From contig JAVBLG010000121.1 of the NCBI GenBank assembly GCA_031553655.1, positions 1-18,781 of the forward strand: a stretch of 18,781 bases of DNA, written 5' to 3'. Shown one piece after another: positions 6,631 through 14,313 of this stretch. The translations under genes and the position numbers were made by a program. This stretch comes from JAVBLG01 sp031553655 (GTDB lineage Bacteria; Desulfobacterota; Desulfovibrionia; Desulfovibrionales; Desulfovibrionaceae). A model generated the notes under the pieces. The model had not been told where the DNA came from. It was given only the letters and a program-made list of their open reading frames with translations, and ran no database searches. Each line of letters opens with the position of its first letter. The stretch's first letter is position 1.

Positions 6631-8088
6631 ATGGGAAATGGCATAACCGGCAAGTCTCCCTGTGAACGAACGGCGCTTGTGATCTTCGTGCTGTTTTTGG
6701 GGGGACTTCTGCTCACATGGGTGGCACACGGCACCGGTGTAATCAAAAATGATCCGCAAAATAACATCTACATCCCCGCTCAACTAACCATGCCTTTGCG
6801 GGTGCAGGCGGCATACAACGATACCGACATCTTTTTCCGGTATCACTGGCCTGCGGAATACCCCGGTTTTCTTCATGATGTGCTCGTATACCAGGATGGG
6901 AAATGGTCCGCAAAAGGCGGGGGCATGCCCTGGTCCGATCCCGACGGGCTGGCTGAAGACAGAGTAGCCATGATGCTTGACGACGGCAGCGTCCCCGAGT
7001 TTGCCCGCTATGGCGGCTACTATGTCATTGGATCGGGCATGGCGGGATTCAGCGACCATGCCGACAAAAAGGCGGTAACGGCTCATCCATACCTTGGAGA
7101 AAAGAAGAAGTTGAGCGAAATTACCAAACATTTGCCGCAAACGCGCACGGACATGAACGACTGGCGCACGGTGCAATCCGAGCAAGTTTTGCAGGCGCAG
7201 CGCGCCGCCGGGTATTTTATCGACCTGTGGCACTGGCGCGCCAACCGCTCTAATCCTGTCAATATGTCTGATGACCAGTTTGCCGCCGAAGCCCGCTATA
7301 CCGATCAGGGTACAAGCGTTGTTGCCACCAATTGGGATGGGAAGGCAAAACTCCCCAGATATATGTTCAACAGCGCGGTCACGGGGTACAAGGCTCTGAA
7401 GTGGGATGACGTGGCCGGGAAAAAATTGACCCAGGATTCCGCCTACTTTCTGACAGCGGACGATGCCGTCGCCTTTGATCCCAATGCGGGATGGACCGAT
7501 GGGGATGTTCTGCCGCGCCGTTTTCTGCGAACTCCAAAAGGCTCCGCCGGTGATATAGCCGTTCAGGGCAGGGGGTATTGGGAAAACGGATACTGGGATG
7601 TTGAATTGAAGCGCAAGCTGGATACCGGGCATCCATTGGATGACAAGATTCTGGAAGATCAGGGCGCGTATGCCGCCGCGTTTGCCGTGCATAGAGATGC
7701 CAATGCCGGGCGCTGGCATTATGTATCTTTGCCGGTATCCCTCGGCCTTGGGCGGGATGCAGCCCTTATGGCGCAAAAATTTGCGGGCGATACACCCAAA
7801 TGGAATGATGCATGGTTCGAGATCACCCTGTTCTATCCTGGGCAGATTAACTGGCCGCACCTGAACAGCAAACACCATGCCGGGTCGGACTCCATCCGCC
7901 TGGGACAACCAGCCGTTGCGCATCACACGCCGGAGCAGCTCGCTCATTATGGAGTTGAGGCTGAATTTTCTGGTACTATTGGCAAACAATGGCTGTTGAC
8001 GCTGCTTGCCGGTATTGCACTGCTTGCCGGAATGGGTATCGGCCTGGTTGCGGCCTGCGGGCGTAAAGAAAAGAGGAATCAGCCATGA
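6631..8088 (+). CDS. Membrane-anchored ethylbenzene dehydrogenase-related (EB_dh) haem-domain protein
   Basis: A 485-residue protein with one hydrophobic helix near the N-terminus (about 14-34) and one at the C-terminus (about 452-473), so the large middle part is probably periplasmic. The middle resembles the EB_dh family, the haem b-binding gamma subunit of ethylbenzene and dimethylsulfide dehydrogenases: IFFRYHWP near the front, a GYFIDLWHWRANRSNP segment, and a GYWDVELKRKL strand near the end. There is no CXXCH, so any haem would be b-type with Met/Lys-like ligation. A GGAG site precedes the ATG. The stop overlaps the next gene's ATG (ATGA), so the two are translated together. No molybdopterin catalytic subunit is nearby, which is unusual; it may serve as an electron-transfer partner for enzymes encoded elsewhere. 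Confidence 0.75.
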   Translation: MGNGITGKSPCERTALVIFVLFLGGLLLTWVAHGTGVIKNDPQNNIYIPAQLTMPLRVQAAYNDTDIFFRYHWPAEYPGFLHDVLVYQDGKWSAKGGGMPWSDPDGLAEDRVAMMLDDGSVPEFARYGGYYVIGSGMAGFSDHADKKAVTAHPYLGEKKKLSEITKHLPQTRTDMNDWRTVQSEQVLQAQRAAGYFIDLWHWRANRSNPVNMSDDQFAAEARYTDQGTSVVATNWDGKAKLPRYMFNSAVTGYKALKWDDVAGKKLTQDSAYFLTADDAVAFDPNAGWTDGDVLPRRFLRTPKGSAGDIAVQGRGYWENGYWDVELKRKLDTGHPLDDKILEDQGAYAAAFAVHRDANAGRWHYVSLPVSLGLGRDAALMAQKFAGDTPKWNDAWFEITLFYPGQINWPHLNSKHHAGSDSIRLGQPAVAHHTPEQLAHYGVEAEFSGTIGKQWLLTLLAGIALLAGMGIGLVAACGRKEKRNQP

Positions 8089-8636
8089 AACAATATCATA
8101 GCATGTTTGTGCATCTTTCTTTGGCTCTCTGGAGCTTCTCCGCCCTGATTATCATCTTTCGAGCTTTCAGCGACAGCCGACTGGCCAAATCATTGGCGCA
8201 AGTACTTGTTTTTGTGCTCACGGCCGCTCTTGTCACCGCTTCGGGCACATTGCTGACAGGTTACTCCGTCTGGCCCTGGGAAGCAGTATCCACCACTCCC
8301 CTTGGGCGTAACCATATGCTTTTTGCCGCATGGTGTACGATTTTCTGGGCGATGGTGCTGTTTATCCGCCTGCGCGTCGGCGAGGCTGTGTGGGAAGGCG
8401 CGCTTCGTTTTGTTATGGCTGGTCTGGCATTCATCGGTTGTGGGCTGTTCGCCATAACCGCCACATTGGGAGGCGGGCTTGGCGGGCTCAAAACAACTCT
8501 TTCCAAAATTCTGCGCGGCTTCGGCTGGGAAGTTTATACAACCTATTACCTGCCGGATTACGCTCTGGTTTTGCTTGTCGTCATCGCCTTGCTGTTGGCG
8601 GGCCTTGGCTTTATCCGCAAAAAGGGGGCCTCGTAA
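8085..8636 (+). CDS. Small polytopic membrane protein, DUF2231-like
   Basis: 183 residues with about five hydrophobic segments (roughly 8-27, 36-58, 76-95, 105-127 and 156-178). The start MKQYHSMFVHLSLALW resembles the opening of DUF2231 and other small cytochrome b-like membrane proteins, and His5, His10 and a His in GRNHMLF could be haem ligands. It overlaps the EB_dh gene by 4 bp. The pairing suggests a membrane partner that passes electrons between the quinone pool and the periplasmic EB_dh haem. That role is inferred from position; family membership is only moderately sure. Confidence 0.6.
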   Translation: MKQYHSMFVHLSLALWSFSALIIIFRAFSDSRLAKSLAQVLVFVLTAALVTASGTLLTGYSVWPWEAVSTTPLGRNHMLFAAWCTIFWAMVLFIRLRVGEAVWEGALRFVMAGLAFIGCGLFAITATLGGGLGGLKTTLSKILRGFGWEVYTTYYLPDYALVLLVVIALLLAGLGFIRKKGAS

Positions 8637-8786
8637 ATATTATGGCAATGGTTCGTGCGATTAGCTCCAAAAACGAACTCCCCATTGACACAAAATTTTT
8701 TCCACCGTAAAGGTAGACATTATCCCTTGAGAGGAAGTTAATTTTTCCTATCAACCCTTTAATGGAGCTCCCCAGTCTTCGTAATG

Positions 8787-8798
8787 ATGCACGTGCAT
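8787..8798. repeat. Perfect 12-bp palindrome
   Basis: ATGCACGTGCAT is a perfect palindrome 18 bp before the structured RNA candidate. It could be an operator, or the left subterminal hairpin of an IS605-like element. An ATGA tetramer (8784-8787) abuts it. Confidence 0.4.
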
Positions 8799-8815
8799 TA
8801 TCGCTGTTGCACATC

Positions 8816-9012
8816 AAGGCTTGTCCGGTGGCTTGCGAACTTCGCCTCCTGAGTGGAGGCGGTGGAACCCCAGGTTGGTGGTTTATATGTTCGCGGCACT
8901 GACAAAGCTTTCCTTCACCGGCCAGAGCCTTCAGCTTAACGCCGGGTCTTCCCTTTTTGTCCTACGCGTAGCCGTTTTTCAATCATGGCCCTCCGCCATA
9001 AGGAGAGGCCAT
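8816..9012 (+). ncRNA. Structured RNA candidate resembling HEARO/omega RNA, orphan
   Basis: AAGGCT (8816-8821) pairs with AGCCTT (8926-8931), and CCGGTG (8825-8830) with CACCGG (8916-8921). Inside, CGCCTCC (8843-8849) and GGAGGCG (8855-8861) form a 7-bp hairpin with the loop TGAGT. A further hairpin at 8985-9012 pairs ATGGCCCTCC with GGAGAGGCCAT and covers a GGAG site before an ATG at 9011. Segments such as CTTGCGAACTT, GGTGGAACCCC and the GTCC...CGTAGC tail recall the HEARO/omega RNA family that precedes IscB/IsrB nuclease genes. No such nuclease follows; the frame at 9011 is unlike IscB. I infer a remnant or non-autonomous element. The fold is seen directly; the family assignment is from memory. 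Confidence 0.45.
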
Positions 9013-9193
9013 GCAAAATGACTGTCTCCCGCGCGGGGCGGTCGTCCTGCTTTCAACTCCCACTCTTTCCCGGCCTGACAGCGCGGCTGATGCCGCCCGG
9101 TTGCTGTTTTTCGGTGATCTCTATTCCAACCTCGTCGCTTTAAGCCATATTTTTGTCCCCTTGCGCCCGCATTTGTGCGGCGCTTTGTTCTTT

Positions 9194-9232
9194 GCCCGTT
9201 CTCCCGTTGATCCGGGAGTGCGGGCTTTTTTT
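9194..9232 (+). terminator. Strong rho-independent terminator
   Basis: GCCCG-tt-CTCCCG (9194-9206) pairs with CGGGAG-t-GCGGGC (9213-9225) across a short loop, followed by seven Ts (9226-9232). It would end a rightward transcript from the preceding non-coding region just before the activase gene, supporting a separate RNA there or attenuation of the operon. Confidence 0.85.
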
Positions 9233-9266
9233 GCATTTTTTAACAGACAGTGTCTAAGGGCAAATC

Positions 9267-10040
9267 ATGATTTCCATAGGTATAGACATAGGTTCAGTCG
9301 CGGCCAAGGCCGTGGTGTTGGATGCTTCCGGCGGAAATATCGTATCCAGGGCGGTTATTCCCACCGGCTGGAATCATAAGCAGGCTCTGGACGAAGTAAC
9401 GGAACTGGCTCTGGCCGAAGCCGGCATAGCCCGCAGACATGTTGAAGCTGGAGCGTTGACGGGCTACGGGCGCGTTGCCGGCAAAGATCGGATGCGGGCC
9501 ATTTCCGAAATAACCTGCCATGCCAGCGGGGCGCATTTCCTTTTTCCTGAGGCGGGCGGGGTGATTGACATCGGCGGGCAGGACAGCAAGGCCGTTTTGC
9601 TCGGCCCCGGCGGTACTGTGGCTGATTTTGTGATGAACGACAAATGCGCCGCCGGTACAGGACGTTTTGTTTCAATGGTGGCGACATTGTTGGGGCATGA
9701 TCTTGGAAGCTTCGCCGAACTCGCCGCCAAGGGAAAGCCCCTGCCCATAAACAGCATGTGCGCTGTGTTCGCGGAAAGCGAAATTGTGGGTCTGCTGGCT
9801 AAAGGGCATTCGCCCGCCGATGTGGCCGCCGGGGTTTGCCAATCAATTTCCGGGCGTACCTCCGGCTTGGCCGCGCGCCTCAACCTCAATCAGAAAACTT
9901 GTGTTTTTTCCGGCGGGCTGGCCAACAACAGCGCTATTGCCTCGGGTCTCGGGGTATCTTTGGGCCGCCCGGTGAAAACGACTCCATTTTCCCAATTCAC
10001 AGGCGCTTTGGGCGCGGCCGTTCTGGCCGCCCGGAACTAA
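9267..10040 (+). CDS. Acyl-CoA dehydratase activase-type ATPase (BcrA/BadF/YjiL family)
   Basis: A 257-residue ASKHA-fold ATPase. MISIGIDIGSVAAKAVVLD is the phosphate-1 loop, VIDIGGQDSK (99-108) the second nucleotide motif, and FSGGLANN (214-221) the adenosine motif. Cys127 in NDKCAAGTG and Cys165 in INSMCAVFAESE are the two cysteines that, in the family, bind one [4Fe-4S] cluster across a homodimer. Such activases use ATP hydrolysis to push a low-potential electron into a partner enzyme. The next gene, 20 bp downstream, encodes that partner, and the pair matches the DCCP/DCCP reductase and E. coli YjiM/YjiL arrangement. It follows a strong terminator, so its promoter must lie in the 30 bp after it or be read through. 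Confidence 0.93.
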   Translation: MISIGIDIGSVAAKAVVLDASGGNIVSRAVIPTGWNHKQALDEVTELALAEAGIARRHVEAGALTGYGRVAGKDRMRAISEITCHASGAHFLFPEAGGVIDIGGQDSKAVLLGPGGTVADFVMNDKCAAGTGRFVSMVATLLGHDLGSFAELAAKGKPLPINSMCAVFAESEIVGLLAKGHSPADVAAGVCQSISGRTSGLAARLNLNQKTCVFSGGLANNSAIASGLGVSLGRPVKTTPFSQFTGALGAAVLAARN

Positions 10041-10060
10041 AATATTAAGGAGAAAATTTT

Positions 10061-11230
10061 ATGAGCATCGCAAGCATTGATAAGCTGAACACTTTTTTTG
10101 AACACAACCCTTTGCGCATAGCGGAAGCCAAAGAGGCCGGGCGAAAGGTAGTGGGCACGTACTGCCTTTATTCCCCGTATGAAATAGCCATTGCCGCCGG
10201 GGGCATTCCCGTGAGTCTCTGCGGGACAAAAAACGACAGCATTCCGGCGGCGGAAGCCGAGCTGCCGCGCACCATCTGCCCGCTAATCAAAAGCAGCTAC
10301 GGTTTTCTGCTCACGGACACCTGTCCCTACCTTTCAGCTTCGGACATCATCATCGCCGACACCACATGCGACGGAAAAAAGAAGATGTTTGAGCTGATGG
10401 CTCAGCGCAAGGACATGATCGTCCTGCAACTGCCCCACAATCAGGATAGCGATGTGGGTCTTCCTTACTGGACCGCGCAGTTTGAAAAGCTGGCCGATCA
10501 GCTTGAAAAGCGGTTCGACACGGTCATCACCGAAGAAAAGCTACGCGACGCCGTAAAACTTATGAACGAAGAACGCACAGCCCTGAAGCGCTTTATGGAT
10601 ACGGCCAAATTTAATCCTTCGCCGATCAAAGGGACACAGCTTCTTGAGATTGTGTTCAAGTCGGGCTTCCTGCCGGACAAGAAAAAAGGCATCGAGCTGT
10701 TGAACGAAGCGGCTGAAGAATTGGAAAATTTGGGCCGCCAGGGCATATCGCCTTATACCAAAGACGCCCCGCGCATTGTATTGACCGGCGTGCCCGTAGG
10801 CCTTGGCTGCCACAAGGTAATCACTCTACTTGAAGAATGCGGCGCGAGTCTGGTGTGCCTCGATACCTGCGGCGGTTACAAGAAAACAAACCTGATGACC
10901 GACGCCTGCGAAGGGCAAGACAAAAAAGTCCTGCTGGCGGCCCTGGCGGAGCGTTATCTGAGCATCCCCTGCTCAATAATGAGCCCAAATCCCCACCGTT
11001 ATTCCACCCTGGATCGCCTTGTGCGGGAATTTTCGGCTGACGCCGTGCTCGACATGACCTGGCAGGGCTGCCACACCTACAATGTGGAAGCCTTCAGCAT
11101 TAAGAAATTTGTTCAGGAGCGGCTTGGCCTGCCCTATCTGCATCTGGAAACCGATTACTCCGCCGGAGATACGGAACAGCTTCGTGTGCGCATTGAGGCC
11201 TTTATTGAAATGACCAAAGGCGGCAAATAA
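10061..11230 (+). CDS. Double-cubane-cluster-containing anaerobic reductase (DCCP, YjiM-like)
   Basis: A 389-residue single-subunit member of the 2-hydroxyacyl-CoA dehydratase (HgdB/FldC) superfamily. Hallmarks are GTYCLYSPYE (C35), TICPLIKSSYG (C73), TCPYLS (C88), DTTCDGKKKMFE (C103), GLGCHK (C250), LDTCGG (C270), WQGCHTYN (C337) and the C-terminal LETDYS segment. Single-gene members paired with an activase are known as DCCP: they carry an [8Fe-9S] double-cubane cluster and reduce small molecules such as acetylene, azide or hydrazine in vitro. The absence of a second dehydratase subunit in the operon favours DCCP over a true acyl-CoA dehydratase. It is cytoplasmic. AAGGAG lies just before the start. 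The physiological substrate is unknown. Confidence 0.88.
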   Translation: MSIASIDKLNTFFEHNPLRIAEAKEAGRKVVGTYCLYSPYEIAIAAGGIPVSLCGTKNDSIPAAEAELPRTICPLIKSSYGFLLTDTCPYLSASDIIIADTTCDGKKKMFELMAQRKDMIVLQLPHNQDSDVGLPYWTAQFEKLADQLEKRFDTVITEEKLRDAVKLMNEERTALKRFMDTAKFNPSPIKGTQLLEIVFKSGFLPDKKKGIELLNEAAEELENLGRQGISPYTKDAPRIVLTGVPVGLGCHKVITLLEECGASLVCLDTCGGYKKTNLMTDACEGQDKKVLLAALAERYLSIPCSIMSPNPHRYSTLDRLVREFSADAVLDMTWQGCHTYNVEAFSIKKFVQERLGLPYLHLETDYSAGDTEQLRVRIEAFIEMTKGGK

Positions 11231-11284
11231 GCCTGCCCGCAAAAACGGAATCGGTCCGTTCATACATTAAAAAAGGAAATGCAT

Positions 11285-11872
11285 ATGAAAAGTTTGGACT
11301 TTTGCGGCCTTGCCTGTCCACAGCCGGTGCTGCGCTGCCGCGATTTGTTGAAAGAGGAATCTCCCGAACTCATCACCGCGCTTGTGGACAATGAACCAGC
11401 CAGCATCAATGTGAATCTGTTTCTGGAGCGACGCGGATATGGCGTGCGAGTGGAAAAAAAAGGCGATGTCTGGGAAATAACCGCGCGCAGGCAGAGAGAG
11501 GACAGCGCCACGCAAGGGGAGAAAGCGCGCGAAGGCAAAAGGGTTGTTGTTTTGATCCCTTCGGAATTTCTGGGAAGCGGTGATGATGCGCTGGGCAAAA
11601 ATCTTATGCACAACTTTCTGCTTACCCTGCCGGAGATCGGGCCGGAGCTATGGCAGGTTATTTTGTTGAACGGCGGCGTGAAGCTTGCCGCCAACCCTGG
11701 CCCGGCTCTTGATGCGCTCAAGGCGCTTGCGGTTTCGGGTGTGGGGGTGCTGGTTTGCGGAACATGCCTGAACCACTTCGGCTTGCTTGAACAGAAGGCT
11801 GTGGGCGAAACCACCAACATGCTTGATATCGTCACCTGCATGTCGGTGGCTAATATGGTGATTAGGCCCTAA
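11285..11872 (+). CDS. yedF: Sulfurtransferase-like selenium metabolism protein YedF (TusA + DsrE-like domains)
   Basis: 195 residues. The N-terminal TusA domain starts MKSLDFCGLACPQPVLRCRD with the persulfide-carrying CPxP motif (C11). After a charged linker (about 68-86) comes a DsrE/YchN-like domain ending in VLVCGTCLNHFGL (C158, C161). This two-domain build is the YedF family, linked by co-occurrence to selenium and sulfur handling in anaerobes. An ATG at 11279 is only 1 nt from the AAGGA site, while the ATG at 11285 is 7 nt away, so I use the latter. It is in the same direction as the DCCP gene, 54 bp after it. It may deliver sulfur or selenium to the reductase or to cofactors in this system; that link is inference. 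Confidence 0.88.
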   Translation: MKSLDFCGLACPQPVLRCRDLLKEESPELITALVDNEPASINVNLFLERRGYGVRVEKKGDVWEITARRQREDSATQGEKAREGKRVVVLIPSEFLGSGDDALGKNLMHNFLLTLPEIGPELWQVILLNGGVKLAANPGPALDALKALAVSGVGVLVCGTCLNHFGLLEQKAVGETTNMLDIVTCMSVANMVIRP

Positions 11873-11909
11873 TCCATAAACACATAAACTATATAATCTG
11901 GAGGTTTTT

Positions 11910-12119
11910 ATGAAGTACGGAGTGCGTAATGCGCTGAGCGCCACAGTTACAGGAGTGAAGCAGGGCGACATCATGTCCCAAATCGAGTGCCATTTGGACG
12001 CTCCTGGCGACATAAGTTCGGTTTTGACCACGGATTCGGTAAAAGAGCTGAATCTTAAGGAAGGGGACAAGATCAAACTGTTGGTTAAAGCCATCCATGT
12101 GGTTCCGGTAAAGGAATAA
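11910..12119 (+). CDS. Molbindin (Mop/TOBE domain) molybdate-binding protein
   Basis: A 69-residue single Mop domain. YGVRNALSATVTGVKQGDIM near the N-terminus, followed by a beta strand-rich region, a TDSVKEL helix and a KEGDKIKLLVKAIHV end, are typical of molbindins, small oligomeric cytoplasmic proteins that bind molybdate or tungstate for storage or sensing. The start follows CTGGAGG. It is 37 bp after yedF and ends the DCCP operon. Its presence suggests that molybdenum or tungsten status matters for this gene set, and it bridges to the ModA-like protein gene about 3 kb downstream. Confidence 0.88.
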   Translation: MKYGVRNALSATVTGVKQGDIMSQIECHLDAPGDISSVLTTDSVKELNLKEGDKIKLLVKAIHVVPVKE

Positions 12120-12141
12120 TCTTTCCGCAGCGGCTCCGGCG

Positions 12142-12170
12142 CGCAATATACAATCATATAAATATCGCCC
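12142..12170. promoter_or_regulatory. ModE-like dyad candidate
   Basis: CGCAATATA (12142-12150), a 6-bp spacer, then TATAAATATCG (12157-12167). The left half matches the E. coli ModE half-site CGCTATATA at 8 of 9 bases; the right half matches poorly. It lies between the molbindin gene and the ABC/ModA-like/NifB-like operon, where a molybdate-responsive site would make sense. It remains a weak candidate. Confidence 0.25.
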
Positions 12171-12372
12171 GTCGGGGCCGCCATGTACCTTAGAAAACTT
12201 CTTTAAAGCTTACCCGCGCCCACGAAGCGGCCAGCTCCTGGGTGATGGAAAACAGGGAAGAAGCCGTAAATTGAATTCGTATAGCCAATCGCAAATCCTG
12301 TTTTCGGCAAACGAAGGCCTTCATGGTATAGTTTGTCAATGATATCAAAAATTTTATAAGGATAATCACTAC

Positions 12373-13464
12373 ATGCGTGTTTTATACATAATGACCTTGA
12401 TCACCATGCTGCTTGCGGGAACCTGCATGGCGGCTCCCGCCCAGGATCTGCCCGGCATCCGCGTGGGCTATATTTTCACTACCAACCACACGCCGCTTAT
12501 GGTGGCAATGTCTCTGGGCGACGAGCTTACCGTGGGCGGGTATTCTCTACATCCCATTTTACCCAAAGAAAAATACGAGCTGCGCAAAAACGGCAAAGGC
12601 ATCGCTGTTCTGGATATTCTGGTGATCAAAAGCGGCGCGGAAACAGCCACTCTTTTTTCCCAGAAGCACCTGGATATGAGCCTGGCCTCCATTACCGCCA
12701 TTATTTCCGGCATTGACAAGGGCAGCCCCATGAAGATTGTTTCCCCGCTGGTGCTGGCAGCCGGCGGGCTTGTTGTGCCCAATGAAAGCCCGGCGGAAGA
12801 TTGGAGCAGCTTTATCAAGCTGGCCAAAGAATCAAAGACTCCGCTGCGTGTGGGCTACCATTCCCCGAGCAGCGCGCCTGTGATCATTCTGGAGTCCGCC
12901 CTGCGTGCTGAAGGTCTTAAGGTAAGCGCCAACCCCAATGACATGGACGCCCAGATTATTCTGGTGGATCTCAAAGGGATTCCCAATATGCTGCCCGCGC
13001 TTGCGGGCAAGCAGGTGGACGCGGCTGTGGGGCCGGAGCCCTTCCCACAAACCGCTGTTTTGCGCAAGCAGGGCAAGATTGTGGAAATTCTACGCAATAT
13101 GCCCCCCGAAGGGCAATGGAAAAATTACCCTTGCTGCGTGGTGGTGGCTGGCAACGATATGATCGCCGCCAATCCGGAGGCTGTGCGCGATTTTGTGGCC
13201 TTTATCAATGCCGCCGGAGCTTGGAGCAATGAAAACCGCGAAAAGGCGGGAGCCATTGCCGCCGCCTGGATAGGCCTGCCGCCTGAACTGGGCAAGGCCA
13301 GCACGCTGCAATTTCTGCAAAGTTTTACTCAAAATTGGAAAGACGGCGCGTCCGGATACCTGAAAGTGCTTGACGGCTCCGGCTATTTCAAGGGCGCGCT
13401 TAAAGGCAAGACGTTTGATGAAGTGGAAAACTTGCTGCTGGATACGCGTTTTATAGGCCAATAA
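12373..13464 (+). CDS. ABC transporter substrate-binding protein, nitrate/sulfonate/NMT1-like
   Basis: 363 residues with a Sec signal peptide (MRVLYIMTLITMLLAGTCMA, cleavage near residue 21). The mature part begins with IRVGYIFTTNHTPLMVA, and the KQVDAAVGPEPFP segment is the hinge/ligand region typical of SsuA/TauA/THI5-NMT1-type binding proteins. The C-terminal part has an ANPEAVRDFVAFINAA helix common in the group. It is periplasmic and delivers ligand to the permease encoded 6 bp downstream. Ligands in this group include nitrate, sulfonates, pyrimidine precursors and other small organic acids; sequence alone does not choose. AAGGA lies 11 nt before the start. It opens a six-gene operon. 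Confidence 0.88.
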   Translation: MRVLYIMTLITMLLAGTCMAAPAQDLPGIRVGYIFTTNHTPLMVAMSLGDELTVGGYSLHPILPKEKYELRKNGKGIAVLDILVIKSGAETATLFSQKHLDMSLASITAIISGIDKGSPMKIVSPLVLAAGGLVVPNESPAEDWSSFIKLAKESKTPLRVGYHSPSSAPVIILESALRAEGLKVSANPNDMDAQIILVDLKGIPNMLPALAGKQVDAAVGPEPFPQTAVLRKQGKIVEILRNMPPEGQWKNYPCCVVVAGNDMIAANPEAVRDFVAFINAAGAWSNENREKAGAIAAAWIGLPPELGKASTLQFLQSFTQNWKDGASGYLKVLDGSGYFKGALKGKTFDEVENLLLDTRFIGQ

Positions 13465-13470
13465 CCGGCT

Positions 13471-14313
13471 ATGACCATGAAAAAAACCCTTAAGTCTTTT
13501 TTGTTGCCGGTATGTGTGCCAGTTCTGTTTCTGATCGGATGGGAGCTCATTGCCGTGCGCCTCGGCAATGAAATTATCCTGCCCACTGTGGGGCAGGTGG
13601 GCACGCTGCTGGCGCACCCGCAAGACGATCTGATCTCTATGGGTTCATTGCTGAGCAATATCGGCATAAGCCTGGCCAGGGTACTTTCCGGCTACCTGAT
13701 GGCGGCACTTCTCGCTGTGCCCCTGGGTGTGCTCATGGGCTACAGTGTCAATACCGACCATTTGCTCACCGGCTTTCTGGGTCTGTTCCGTTCCATTCCC
13801 CCTTTGGCTTGGGTGCCGCTGGTGCTGGCCTGGTTCGGGGTTTCGAGCCTGGCCAGCGTGACCGGTATGCCCATCAATCCTTTTTATGGATACTTCCATA
13901 ATATCAAGCTTTCCATGGTATTCATCATTTTTATCGGTGGTTTTTATCCCATTCTTACCAGCGCCATGCACGGCGTGCGTATGATACCCAACACTCTGCT
14001 GGATGCCGCCCGCGTGCTCGGTGCTAGCGAGGCCGATCTTTTCCGCAAGGTGCTGCTGCCCGCCACAGCCCCAGCCATAGTCAATGGCCTGCGCATAGGC
14101 CTGGGGGTGGCCTGGATGTGCCTTGTTTCCGCCGAAATGTTGCCCGGCAGCCTTTCCGGAGTGGGATATCTCATCACCCACGCCTATACCGTGGGGCGTA
14201 CGGACGTGGTTATTGCGGGCATGATCAGCATCGGTTGCATAGGGGCCGGAATGGACTGGCTTTTCAGACTGGTAGAAGAAAAGAGGTTCGCATGGAAGCG
14301 ATTATCCCGGTAG
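13471..14313 (+). CDS. ABC transporter permease (SsuC/TauC type)
   Basis: 280 residues with about six hydrophobic helices. The EAA loop that contacts the ATPase is clear: DAARVLGASEADLFRKVLLP, followed by the conserved PATAPAIVNGLRIGLGVAW. This is the usual permease of the nitrate/sulfonate/NMT1 group. Either ATG 13471 or 13477 could start it (MTMKKTLKS). It begins 6 bp after the binding protein gene and its 3' end overlaps the ATPase gene by 22 bp, so the three are translated together as one importer. Confidence 0.93.
   Translation: MTMKKTLKSFLLPVCVPVLFLIGWELIAVRLGNEIILPTVGQVGTLLAHPQDDLISMGSLLSNIGISLARVLSGYLMAALLAVPLGVLMGYSVNTDHLLTGFLGLFRSIPPLAWVPLVLAWFGVSSLASVTGMPINPFYGYFHNIKLSMVFIIFIGGFYPILTSAMHGVRMIPNTLLDAARVLGASEADLFRKVLLPATAPAIVNGLRIGLGVAWMCLVSAEMLPGSLSGVGYLITHAYTVGRTDVVIAGMISIGCIGAGMDWLFRLVEEKRFAWKRLSR

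Larger units (their letters stand above)
8637..9266. other. Non-coding region between the EB_dh pair and the activase operon
   Basis: This 630-bp gap holds the palindrome, the folded RNA candidate and the terminator listed separately. The one sizable frame (9011-9379) runs through the terminator and into the activase gene and has no recognisable domain. I see no protein gene here. Confidence 0.6.

Noticed and set aside
9011..9379. Plus-strand frame of 122 codons with a GGAG site before its ATG
   Set aside because: It crosses a strong terminator and runs 113 bp into the activase gene. The protein has no family features and is unlike IscB or any known nuclease start.
10061..11230. Reading this as a subunit of an acyl-CoA dehydratase of amino acid fermentation
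   Set aside because: There is no second dehydratase subunit or CoA-transferase in the operon. A single subunit plus activase fits DCCP better.
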